A DNA stretch of 61,519 nucleotides from Candidatus Neomarinimicrobiota bacterium (GTDB taxonomy: Bacteria; Fidelibacterota; Marinisomatia; SCGC-AAA003-L08; TS1B11): contig JADFSS010000006.1 of assembly GCA_022560655.1 (NCBI GenBank), forward strand, positions 1 to 61,519. Reading direction: 5' to 3'. This document shows positions 14,145 to 22,339 of this stretch, piece after piece. The translations under genes were made by a program, and so were the position numbers. Below the pieces are notes generated by a model. The model was not told the DNA's origin and ran no database searches. It saw only the letters and a list, made by a program, of their open reading frames with translations. Every line of letters starts with the position of its first letter. Position 1 is the stretch's first letter.

Positions 14145-15599
14145 CTAGTAGACCAGCCGGATCTCGGTGGCGAAGCTGGCTCCCCGGGCGCCATTGAACA
14201 CGCCGCCGCTCTGTCCCAGTCCCACTGTCCACTGGATAGGCGCCCAGTTTAGCGTGAATCCCGCACCCCATTTGAGGCCCTGCCTGCCCCCGACGGCAAT
14301 GCCGAAGTACAGCGGAATGGTTGGGGTCGCTGCGTATTCGATCCCCAGCGACAATTGGGGCGCCGCCCCTCCCGGGAATCCGCGCTCCAGGTAGTACAGC
14401 AGGGCCCCATCCAGGCCTACCGCCGCGCTCAGCTGCAGCGCTGCCCCCACGATGAGTTGCGCCGGATAGGCGCTCCTGACTGGCCCGGAGGCGTACGTCG
14501 AGTCCGATTCAGCGTAGCTCTGCTTAAGCACGTCCAGCTGGCGTTTGTAGTCGCCGACGATGTTATCGATCTCTTCCGCGGAGAGCCGCAGGGAGAAGTC
14601 GTTTACCGTTGTAAAGCTGTTCTGCCACAGGATGCTCCCGAACAGGTCCTTCAGTGCCAGGCTGACGCTTAGCCGCGGGTTGATGTGCGCCGCCAGGCCC
14701 AGGTCAACGCTCCACCCGGCGCCCCGGGCATGGTCTCCTGGCGACTCCGGGTCGGCGGTGGTAACCAGGCGGGTTCTGCCTTCGATGAGCACGCTGTCGC
14801 GCGCGGTGATGATGTCCAGCCGGTCGGTCAGGAAATGGACCTTCGCCAGGCCCAGCAGGAGGTTCACCCCTGCTCCGGCGAACAGCCGGTCAACGCCGCC
14901 CCCCAGCGGGGATATTCTCAGCTGCCGGCCATAGGCCACCGACACGGGTGCCACCGCCAGCAGGTTCAGGTTGAGGTTCGAGACATCCCGTGGCTGGTTG
15001 AATCGCACGCCGCGGAACAGCACATCCATAAGGGCCCTGGGCAGCTCGATTGTGGAGACCACGCTCGGCCTCACCAGCGCTATGCCCAGATTACCTACCG
15101 CAAGGCTCAGGCTGTTCAGCTCGGCCTGCAGGTTGAGCTTCCAGACGTCGGCAGGAAAGACCGCCAGAAACGTCTCTTTCCGGCCGGCCTCCCGCAGGTC
15201 CAGGCCGCCGAACAACTGTTCGTAGATCCACTCGGGATAGATGGCGTTGTTCCCGAACTCCGCACCGACCCCCGTCAAGGTCACGCTGACCCGCGGTATC
15301 GGCCCGTGCCCTGGCCGGGTAGGATCCTCCGTGACCATCCAGGCCGCGCGGTAGCCCGCCGCCTCCAGCGAATCGCCTTGGGCTGCGCCCCCTTCCGGGA
15401 ACACGGGTGCCGGCCCAATACTTGAGCCCAGGCGTGCCCCATAGTAGCCCAGGTTGGCCGGGTTCATGCCCAGGGCATGGTCGCCCGCCAGGCGGGTGAA
15501 ATACGCCCCGGCAGTCGCGGTCCGCAACGGGCTGGTGTCCGGCAGTCCCCGTCCCAGCAGGCCCCCCGCTAGCAGCATTGCCAGGGCTGCGGCTCTCAC
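14145..15599 (-). CDS. outer-membrane barrel protein, DUF5723-like
   Basis: 484 residues with a GTG start that overlaps the stop of the upstream lipoprotein gene (GTGA), so the two are co-translated. The signal peptide (AAALAMLLAGGLLGRGLP) is followed by a long series of amphipathic strands ending FATEIRLVY with a terminal aromatic residue. The opening (ATAGAYFTRLAGDHALGMNPANLGY) matches the start of DUF5723/PorV-like barrel proteins, where the N-terminal A.G....NPA.L motif is common. A helical insertion at ~325-365 (LSAEEIDNIVGDYKRQLDVL) is unusual for a barrel. Probably an outer-membrane protein working with the lipoprotein encoded upstream. Confidence 0.72.
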   Translation of the reverse strand: MRAAALAMLLAGGLLGRGLPDTSPLRTATAGAYFTRLAGDHALGMNPANLGYYGARLGSSIGPAPVFPEGGAAQGDSLEAAGYRAAWMVTEDPTRPGHGPIPRVSVTLTGVGAEFGNNAIYPEWIYEQLFGGLDLREAGRKETFLAVFPADVWKLNLQAELNSLSLAVGNLGIALVRPSVVSTIELPRALMDVLFRGVRFNQPRDVSNLNLNLLAVAPVSVAYGRQLRISPLGGGVDRLFAGAGVNLLLGLAKVHFLTDRLDIITARDSVLIEGRTRLVTTADPESPGDHARGAGWSVDLGLAAHINPRLSVSLALKDLFGSILWQNSFTTVNDFSLRLSAEEIDNIVGDYKRQLDVLKQSYAESDSTYASGPVRSAYPAQLIVGAALQLSAAVGLDGALLYYLERGFPGGAAPQLSLGIEYAATPTIPLYFGIAVGGRQGLKWGAGFTLNWAPIQWTVGLGQSGGVFNGARGASFATEIRLVY

Positions 15600-18505
15600 G
15601 GGCCTCCTCCCACCAGATCGGCGCCGTCCAGCAGGTACTGCAGCCGGCCGTAGAGGTTCAGCCTGAGCGTATCCGTGCTCAGGAACCGCGCCGGCACCTG
15701 GTCCCCGTTCTCATCGGTCCGGCCCAGCAGGCGCAGGTGCGCTTGGATGTACATGGAGTCCTGGTTGAACAGGTCCAGACGCGCATCGTTCAGCAGCACC
15801 GAGTCCAGCCCAGCCGCCTTGGGACTCAACACCAACGAATCCACCAGCACCTCCCCGACCCCCGCTCCCAGCCGAAGGGTATCCTGGCTCATGAGTACAC
15901 GCAAGGTCGCACCAAACTCGAACTGGTTGACGTATTCCACGAATATGAGGACCTCCTCAATGTCTTCGCTCACCGACTCCGCCGCATCCTCCCCGGTGAT
16001 CCTGTGAGGTTCGGTGATGATCAGCGCGTCGGGGCCGAGCTCGAATTCCAGCGGCGCCCGCACCGCCAGTGTCCCCGCGATGCCCTGACTGGAAGTCACC
16101 GTCCCCGGCGCCCCTCCGCCCCCGATATGGGCCCGGCCATATGCCAGGATGCGCTCCGGCCGAATGTTGATGAGTTCTGTTGCATCGGGCATGACGACCC
16201 GGGAGCTGTCTACAATATTCCAGCCGGTCACCGTGGCGGTCCTCACGGACCCGTCCCCCGCTTGCGCCTCCAGGGTGAGGTCCAGTAGCACGGGCACCGT
16301 CATGTCCACATCGAACTCGAGGATGATCTCCACGTTGGCAAATTCGAATCCATCCATTTCCTCGGGCAGTGGCGAGATCGACTGCTCCACCGTATCCAGG
16401 GCCACGTCAAAGCTCTCCACCACCCCCGTCAAGGACGTCAGTCGCAGCGTATCGATGAACACGTCCACGGTAATCGAATCATCCAGGGTCAATGCCACCA
16501 GCTCATCGCTGGGGATGGTCAGGGTGGAGGTGTAGTGAATGCGCTGGTCCTCAAGCGGCAGGCTCAGGCTGTAACCGGCGATATCGATGCGGTGCACCTG
16601 CGGCTCCGTGGAAGACGTCAGTTGGAGCGAGACCACCAGGATCGAGTCCTCGCGCGCCAGCTCAGCGATCTCGAGCTCCAGGCTGGCTTCCAGTCCGATG
16701 AAATTCCGAATGGTCAGCTGTACCTCGCCGGCCTCGATCACGGCCCGTTCCACCTTGGTCTCGCTGTCCAGCTCGACCTCGTACTCCGCGATGATGTCCT
16801 CCTGGCTGACGAAGCCGGTGATGGCGTCGAAAGTCAGTTCCGACATCCGGACGTCCACGTCAATCGAATCCTGCAGGTCATAGGTGTAGAATCCACCTTG
16901 CGTGACCGTTTCGGTTCGGTAAGTCAGTCGCTGGTCCGCCAAGCTCACGGGCATCAACTCATACCCCGACAGATCGATAACGTGGCTCCTTGCGCCGGGG
17001 ATCACCCCCAGCACCGTGTCCAGCAGGCTGCCCCCGCGGCTCAGTTCCGGCACGCTGATCCGCACCTGCGACTCTCCCCCGATCCGGTTCTGGATGCTGA
17101 TTTCAATACTCCCCGCCGATATGGACGCTCTCAGGATCTGTGAGTCCGACTCAATGTCGACGTCGCCGCTGTCGAGAATCGTCTGCGTCTCGATCTGTCC
17201 CGTGATCTGGCTGAGGGTGATATTGCGGACGGCCAGGTCCATTGCCACGAAATCGGACTGGGCCAGAGCCACAAACTGGGGATCGGTATCATCGGTGGTG
17301 ATGGCGTAATGGTAGCGCAATTCCTGCTGGGCGGCCGACATGCTCATGCTCCAGCCCGTCAGGTCGGAGACCGGAATGGCGTAGGTGCCCGTCTGAAGCT
17401 CAAAATTCTGCCTGAATACCGAGTCCACGGATTCCAGGTACAGGCTGGGGATCGTAAGGCTCACCTGCCCCGTCAGCGGCAGGTCGTTGGTGACGGCGAT
17501 ACTCAGGTTCCCGCTCTGCAGCACGGCCACCTCAATGATGGTCTCCGAAGGGGCCAGGGCGATGGCGCTCGTATCGCGGATGGTTTGCGCCGGGACGATG
17601 GCATCGGTCTGGCTCACTTCCAGAGCACGCACCGCCACCCGCGTCCGGAAGCCGGAGTCCAGGTCTCCCGCCGTCACCGTCACGGTGTCCCCCTGCGACC
17701 CATTCGACGTGCCCGATACCACGATGAGCAGGGCCCCCGGCAGGGTCGTCCCGCTCAGGTCCCGGGTGCGGGTCGCCGAGTCCCCCACCCCGATTTCCGT
17801 GTCCCATTGCAGGTCAAACAAGGTGAAGAGGCCGGTACTGTCCCTCACTTCCACCACGATGGGCGCCCCCAGCGGGATGAACAGCTCGTTGATGATGGTC
17901 ACGTCCAACATCCCCGCGCTCACCTCCGCTGATCGGAACGAATCGAAGGCCAGCGCCTTCTGCTGCGGCACCAGTGCGATGGTATCCACCACCACGTCCG
18001 CACTGCCGCCCGCTACGAAAATGGCGGCCTCGATGGCCATCACCAGGCCCGCCGGCATGACCTCCCGGAACAGGAACGGGCTCGTCTCCTCCGGCTCGAT
18101 GTTGCTCAGCTCGATAAGCCCCACCTCAGCGATCACCTGCTCCGTGATGCTGTCCAGTTCCACCGGGTCGAACCTGATGGTGATCATCGTCGTGGAGCTG
18201 TCGACGGTCACCGCACTGGCCTGTTGCACGAGACTGCTCTCTATGGGGTCCAGCTTCAGTCTGCCCCCCACCGTCACCCGTTCGAGCTCCACCGTCTGGT
18301 TGAACACATAGATCAGCTCGCCCTCGCTGCCCACCGGCTGCGGCGTGATCAGGGAGTCCGCCAGGAACGTCTTCAGGGTGATCTCGGTCTGCATCAGTGG
18401 CAGGTCGATGGTAGCCGACCACACCGGCAGGTCCTCTGTGTGCAGCGGGTCCAGCGTGCAGCTGCCCCCCGCTATGGCGATGATGGCGATCCAGTACTTC
18501 TTCAT
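15596..18505 (-). CDS. large repeat-containing lipoprotein
   Basis: 969 residues from ATG 18505, where MKKYWIAIIAIAGGSC is a clean lipoprotein signal with the lipidated Cys at 16. The body is almost all beta and contains at least three ~150-residue repeats marked by a D[LI][ST/A]GY.L..[MSL].L.[DQ]QRL.Y motif (DLSGYELMPVSLADQRLTY; DIAGYSLSLPLEDQRIHY; an earlier DLTGWSMSMSAAQQELRY). There are many Asp/Glu/Ser/Thr and few lysines. No catalytic motif is visible. Presumably a periplasmic-facing or surface outer-membrane lipoprotein paired with the DUF5723-like barrel directly downstream. Confidence 0.75.
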   Translation of the reverse strand: MKKYWIAIIAIAGGSCTLDPLHTEDLPVWSATIDLPLMQTEITLKTFLADSLITPQPVGSEGELIYVFNQTVELERVTVGGRLKLDPIESSLVQQASAVTVDSSTTMITIRFDPVELDSITEQVIAEVGLIELSNIEPEETSPFLFREVMPAGLVMAIEAAIFVAGGSADVVVDTIALVPQQKALAFDSFRSAEVSAGMLDVTIINELFIPLGAPIVVEVRDSTGLFTLFDLQWDTEIGVGDSATRTRDLSGTTLPGALLIVVSGTSNGSQGDTVTVTAGDLDSGFRTRVAVRALEVSQTDAIVPAQTIRDTSAIALAPSETIIEVAVLQSGNLSIAVTNDLPLTGQVSLTIPSLYLESVDSVFRQNFELQTGTYAIPVSDLTGWSMSMSAAQQELRYHYAITTDDTDPQFVALAQSDFVAMDLAVRNITLSQITGQIETQTILDSGDVDIESDSQILRASISAGSIEISIQNRIGGESQVRISVPELSRGGSLLDTVLGVIPGARSHVIDLSGYELMPVSLADQRLTYRTETVTQGGFYTYDLQDSIDVDVRMSELTFDAITGFVSQEDIIAEYEVELDSETKVERAVIEAGEVQLTIRNFIGLEASLELEIAELAREDSILVVSLQLTSSTEPQVHRIDIAGYSLSLPLEDQRIHYTSTLTIPSDELVALTLDDSITVDVFIDTLRLTSLTGVVESFDVALDTVEQSISPLPEEMDGFEFANVEIILEFDVDMTVPVLLDLTLEAQAGDGSVRTATVTGWNIVDSSRVVMPDATELINIRPERILAYGRAHIGGGGAPGTVTSSQGIAGTLAVRAPLEFELGPDALIITEPHRITGEDAAESVSEDIEEVLIFVEYVNQFEFGATLRVLMSQDTLRLGAGVGEVLVDSLVLSPKAAGLDSVLLNDARLDLFNQDSMYIQAHLRLLGRTDENGDQVPARFLSTDTLRLNLYGRLQYLLDGADLVGGGP

Positions 18506-18592
18506 GGTGGGGAGGCCTTCCGGGCCCCGCAAAATTTGAGCGACAAACTACATCGCCCCCGCACCTCTTCCAAGGCTTGTCTGCCGCCTGGG

Positions 18593-18657
18593 TTCGTATC
18601 CGGTTCCGTATCCGGCTGTGGGTGTGGTTCTTTGCGCTTGTTTGCAGGAGTTTGCGC
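18593..18657. repeat. dispersed intergenic repeat, copy 2
   Basis: The same 24-base core as at 1831-1854 is followed by related sequence (TGTGGGTGTGGTTCTTTGCG ... GGAGTTTGCGCG). A shorter relative (GTATCCGGCCCGTATCCGGG) lies at 18801-18820. Read on the minus strand both main copies could encode PHPxPDTEPDTN, so the repeat may derive from the end of a lost gene. Confidence 0.65.
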
Positions 18658-18728
18658 GATCAGAGGACGGCCAGATAGTCGCTGCCCACTGACAAGAATG
18701 AGCAGTTTCCGACGACAGTTTCGCTCGT

Positions 18729-18760
18729 AGGCCATAGGGGAATCGAACCCCTGCTGCCAG
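18729..18760 (-). pseudogene. tRNA 3'-end-like fragment (T-arm)
   Basis: On the minus strand AGGGG-TTCGATT-CCCCT is a perfect T-arm with the canonical loop, followed by ATGGCC as a possible acceptor strand. No matching D- or anticodon arm lies upstream. Such isolated 3' ends are what site-specific integration into a tRNA gene leaves behind. Confidence 0.45.
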
Positions 18761-18839
18761 ATCGAAAATAAGGTGACAGCTGGTCGAGAAACGCAAAGCC
18801 GTATCCGGCCCGTATCCGGGAGGGAGGCTATTTCAAGCC

Positions 18840-19000
18840 TGAAAGGCGGGCTCCCCTTACTTCAGCAGCACGCCCGCATTCTGCGGGACAAGGGCCACCG
18901 CCTCCTGATTCCTGAAGCTTCGGGACGGGACAAGCTGCGCCGGGACAAAGGCATCTTGATGGACTGGGTGTATTCTGGCGTGACTAAGCGGGCGATGTAA
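18840..19000 (+). pseudogene. C-terminal gene fragment (QQHxRILRDKG remnant), copy 2
   Basis: One frame reads LLQQHARILRDKG, a 19-residue insertion that ends by repeating RRDKG, then ILMDWVYSGVTKRAM and a stop. It is homologous to the decayed fragment at 4513-4605 but still open. It has no credible start and no recognisable domain. It is probably the tail of a mobile-element or mobile-borne gene. Confidence 0.45.
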
Positions 19001-19012
19001 TCGTCTTTTCTG

Positions 19013-19074
19013 AGGTGTCTCTTAGCAAAAATACACAAGTGGTCCACATTACCTCGACGCCGAACACTCATACA
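19013..19074. repeat. dispersed intergenic repeat family B, copy 2 (right part)
   Basis: CTTAGCAAAAATACACAAGTGGTCCACATTACCTCGACGCCGAACAC aligns with CCTAGCAAGAACACCTGAGTGGTCCACAATGCTCTGACGCCGTACAC at 25390-25436. It follows directly after the VTKRAM gene remnant, so the two may be parts of one former element. Confidence 0.6.
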
Positions 19075-19096
19075 GGTGTGAGGATTATAGAAGTAA

Positions 19097-21124
19097 TCAT
19101 TCCGGAAGATTGCTGCTCCGTAGAAGATCGGTTAATCGGGGGTCCCTTCGTATAGCATCTGGAAAGACATTGGCATGAGCAAAGGCGCTTAAATAAGCCA
19201 TTGCTGGGTCATGAACTGCCTGGGCTTTTTCAAGCCATTTAAATGCCAAGTCATACTCCCGGCTATGCGCATAGAGATATCCGATTGCAAATGGCTTTAT
19301 ATATTGATTCTCTGCCTCTGCAGCAAGTTTGTCCGCGGCAATCCGCATGGCGCCCCAATAGCCCTCTCTGGCGAACCCTTCCGACATATCGCCAACAATA
19401 GACTCATAACCCAGAACATGCAGGTATTCGGTAGCGGCCTCCAGACCGTCATCAGGTTCGCCCCTCGCCATATGCGCCGACCATTTCGCTAAATACGGCA
19501 GAGGGTAATTGGGTGCGGCGTCAATGGCCAATTGTGATTGTGTAATAGCGCGCTCATATTTTTTCATCATGTTCAGGTGAACAGCATACAAGCCGCGGAA
19601 AAAGGTGTTGAGGGGATCCAGAAGCATTGCGCGCTCCATGTGGACACTGGATTCCTCGGGACGCAGCATCATATTAAGGAAATGTCCATAGAAAATGTGT
19701 GCGTCGGCGTTACTGGGATTAATGGCGAGGGCCTTTTTAAAGGAAGCCTCTGCTGCTGGCCAATCCCAATCTGTCCAGGCATGGAGGATCGCCATTATTC
19801 GATGGGCTTCAGATTGTGTGCTGTCCATCCTGACGGCTGCTCTGGCTGCCTTCCTCTCCTCGCGCATAGCCTCGAAGGGAGAGCCTATCGCGAGTACTTT
19901 CCGGCTTGCCCAAATCATGGAAATACCTGCCTGCGGCATGGCATAGTCTGGAGCGATGTCCAAAGCCTCGCTGTAATACTCGATAGCCAGGTCAAAGTCT
20001 TGAGCCGTAAAGCCGTACGAGTGGAAGCGGCCCCTCAGGTAGGCCTCATAGGCAGCAGGGTTTACTTCATTAGCACTTGCCAGGTTGACCTCCTCTTGTG
20101 CGGTTAGTTTTATGCCGATTATATTTGCAAGGGTCAGCGCAATCTCGCTGTACATGAAATACGCCCTACTGATACGTCGATGGTACTCCTGGCTCCACAA
20201 ATTTCTTTCGGTAGGTTGGGTCTGAACGAGCTGGAGGCGAAGCCCTACGCTATCGCCGGTTTGAATCACGACAGCCTCAATCAGGGCATCGACATTGAGC
20301 TCTTCTGCGATTTGAACGATCGATTTATCACTATTCAGATATTGCATTGCAGATCGTCTTGAGATAACCCTGAGGGCACTTATCTTGGACAGCTCACCCA
20401 GGAGTCCGTCATACATGCCTGAGACCAGGTACTCTTGCCCCGCTAAGCTGGTCTCATCAGTGAAAGGTAGGAGAGCGATAGAGTTAATTTTGGGCCCACG
20501 TCCTACAACCAGGTAAAGAATAAATGCAAATGTAGCAATTGCAGTTGGAACAATGAATCGCCCTCTTCTTGGCGCCTTTTCGAGTTTCGCGACGACATCA
20601 GCGATACGAGTTTCGGGAAGGCCATGGGAGGTGATGCAGTAGACCTGTACCTCTTGTGTGACGCCTTTTAGCTTCGGCCGTCCAACGTACGTGGCCGTGA
20701 ACTCAGGGTTCCCCGAAATATCTCTATAGACCTTATCAGAAATAGCTACGCCACCTACCGCCGCAAATGGCTCAATTCTTGAGGCAATGTTTACATCATC
20801 CCCAAAAATATCGCCGCCCCGCTCGAGGATATCGCCCTGGTGAATGCCGATGCGGAGGTTTAGGTCTTTAATATCATGGACAGTCTGCTGGATTTTGATC
20901 GCGCAAAGGAGGGCTCGATTGGAGCTGGAAAAACTTATCAGCAAGCCGTCGCCAATTTCCTTTAGCCAACTGCCACCGAAATCTTCTACAATTGGCTTAA
21001 GAATCTCACGCTGTTTGTCGATGAGGGCCAGGGCCCGGGACTCATCCTTTGCGGACAAAGCGGTATAGCCAGCAATATCGGTGAACATGATCGCTGCCAG
21101 TCGGCGCTGCTGGGAATCAGGCAT
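19097..21124 (-). CDS. class III adenylate/guanylate cyclase with membrane anchor, FlgO/TolB-like domain and TPRs
   Basis: 675 residues from ATG 21124, where the cyclase homology begins (RRLAAIMFTDIAGYT). The catalytic domain (~1-165) has the metal Asp in FTDIAGY, KEIGDGLLISF, IGIHQGDI and FGDDVNIASRIE. One membrane helix (IVPTAIATFAFILYLVVG, ~190) separates it from a periplasmic-type domain (SIALLPFTDE...YLVSGMYDGLLGELSK...DALIEAVV) that resembles the FlgO/TolB-N fold used in this protein group. C-terminal TPRs follow (EYYSEALDIAPDYAMPQAGI, FKKALAINPSNADAHIFYG). Probably a sensor that couples external protein contacts to cyclic-nucleotide synthesis. It stands alone in accessory DNA. Confidence 0.88.
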   Translation of the reverse strand: MPDSQQRRLAAIMFTDIAGYTALSAKDESRALALIDKQREILKPIVEDFGGSWLKEIGDGLLISFSSSNRALLCAIKIQQTVHDIKDLNLRIGIHQGDILERGGDIFGDDVNIASRIEPFAAVGGVAISDKVYRDISGNPEFTATYVGRPKLKGVTQEVQVYCITSHGLPETRIADVVAKLEKAPRRGRFIVPTAIATFAFILYLVVGRGPKINSIALLPFTDETSLAGQEYLVSGMYDGLLGELSKISALRVISRRSAMQYLNSDKSIVQIAEELNVDALIEAVVIQTGDSVGLRLQLVQTQPTERNLWSQEYHRRISRAYFMYSEIALTLANIIGIKLTAQEEVNLASANEVNPAAYEAYLRGRFHSYGFTAQDFDLAIEYYSEALDIAPDYAMPQAGISMIWASRKVLAIGSPFEAMREERKAARAAVRMDSTQSEAHRIMAILHAWTDWDWPAAEASFKKALAINPSNADAHIFYGHFLNMMLRPEESSVHMERAMLLDPLNTFFRGLYAVHLNMMKKYERAITQSQLAIDAAPNYPLPYLAKWSAHMARGEPDDGLEAATEYLHVLGYESIVGDMSEGFAREGYWGAMRIAADKLAAEAENQYIKPFAIGYLYAHSREYDLAFKWLEKAQAVHDPAMAYLSAFAHANVFPDAIRRDPRLTDLLRSSNLPE

Positions 21125-21400
21125 AGAAGTTATTCCGCCACCCCGAACACACGGCGGCGATTGAGCTCGGTGAGGAAGACGGAGAGTCTGGACTGTTGGG
21201 GCATCGTGGTAAGGCTGTGTTACGGCCAAATATACGCGGAGCGCGACCAGATAGCAAAAGGCCCCAAGGCGATCACCCTGAGGGTCACTTGAAGGGAACT
21301 GCTTGTTTGTGCCTACCTATGCCTGTCAGGTTTCCCCGATCAGAATCACCTTGACCGCCTGTCGCCAAATGGACTGTCCGGCGACCTACCGACAGCAGGA
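21125..21400. other. intergenic
   Basis: This lies between the cyclase and the excisionase-like frame. No supported gene or site; codons directly upstream of the cyclase start are open but show no homology. Confidence 0.4.
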
Positions 21401-21742
21401 TTGTCAGCGTATCCGCCAGGAATCCGGGTGGGGAACCACCCAATCCTGCTGGAGTGGCGCCGGTTCTTTCAGCGGTTGCTAGCCCGTGGTTGGCGAGACG
21501 TGAATAAGGCCGGAGAAAAATGCTATGCCTTGTTCGGCGGTGCTCAGGAGAGGACCTTGGACGTGGCTACCGCCGCGAAGGTGTTGGATCTAACTCGAGA
21601 AGCGGCACGCTCCATGATCCGGCGGAGAGAATTGCCATTCTAGAATAGGGGTACTGGGGTGCGGCTGGCCTACTCAGATATTGAAGGTCAAAGGATCCGC
21701 TATCCATCAAGAATGGAGGTGGCCCTTAAAGAAGAACCTTGA
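21401..21742 (+). pseudogene. helix-turn-helix (excisionase-like) protein interrupted by an amber codon
   Basis: The frame gives 80 residues, a TAG at 21641-21643, then 33 more in-frame residues to a TGA. The second half of the first part (VATAAKVLDLTREAARSMIRRRELPF) has the shape of an excisionase/MerR-like DNA-binding helix-turn-helix. The post-TAG part (VRLAYSDIEGQRIRYPSRME) contains the residues expected to complete the wing. It is therefore most likely one DNA-binding gene broken by a nonsense change. It lies among other mobile-element debris. Confidence 0.42.
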
Positions 21743-21780
21743 CTATAGCTTCAATTGTGGCTATACTTGCTTCAAGAACG

Positions 21781-21966
21781 ATGCCAAGGCCCAAAGCAAG
21801 ACCTGCCGGTGAGAAATCCGTGATGTTCGGATTGAGACTTCCAGCGTCCATCCATGCAGCAGTGAAGAAGATCGCTCAGGAGGATGATCGCTCGATGAAT
21901 GGTCAGATCGTGCGGGCCTTGAAGCAATGGCTCAGACAAAGGGAAAGGATGTGGTCCATGGACTAA
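21781..21966 (+). CDS. Arc-family ribbon-helix-helix DNA-binding protein
   Basis: 61 residues from the ATG at 21781 (MPRPKARPAGEKS). The motif MFGLRLPASIHAAVKKIAQEDDRSMNGQIVRALKQWL is the strand-helix-helix of Arc/MetJ-type repressors, with the conserved S.N..I...L.. end. Such proteins regulate phage and plasmid genes or antitoxin operons, but no toxin gene is adjacent. An upstream in-frame extension (to 21739) is possible but adds a non-homologous stretch. Confidence 0.6.
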   Translation: MPRPKARPAGEKSVMFGLRLPASIHAAVKKIAQEDDRSMNGQIVRALKQWLRQRERMWSMD

Positions 21967-22339
21967 GCGTCCGCCCATCCGCCCCAGCTGCTCGAAAAGC
22001 CGTCCCAAAAGGTCTATGACGGGTGGGACCCGAAGGCTCGGCGGTAGGCGCAAGGCGCCGCATTCGAGATCGACCTCTGGGATCAGGAAACAGCGTCGCG
22101 CGTCCGTCGCAGGGTGCGGGCTGACGATCATACAGTGAAGGAGCACTGCGGAGAGCCGGCTAGGGATGGGAATGGGTCACTCCCGACCCTGCTCAAGAGG
22201 CCTGGGATTCTTACAGACGGTGACTTGTTAAAGCGTTACATGACATGAAGGTCAAAGCAGAGCCATCCCTGAAGAATAGGCCGGTGAGATTCATAGGCCG
22301 GGACCGTGAGGCCGCTGTGCAGACAATTAGGCCTAGCGC
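21967..22339. other. intergenic
   Basis: No supported gene here. A minus-strand frame covering 21772-22146 is antisense to the ribbon-helix-helix gene and shows no domain. Confidence 0.4.

Noticed and set aside
14685-15425. Long plus-strand open frames opposite the DUF5723-like gene
   Set aside because: They are antisense shadows caused by high GC content; no motifs.
15596-18532. Upstream start for the large lipoprotein
   Set aside because: The shorter start gives a proper lipoprotein signal; the extra nine residues look untranslated.
18729-18760. tmRNA or tRNA-Sec 3' end
   Set aside because: Only a T-arm is recognisable; no D-, anticodon or long variable arm was found upstream. I considered tRNA-Sec because of the UGA genes but cannot support it.
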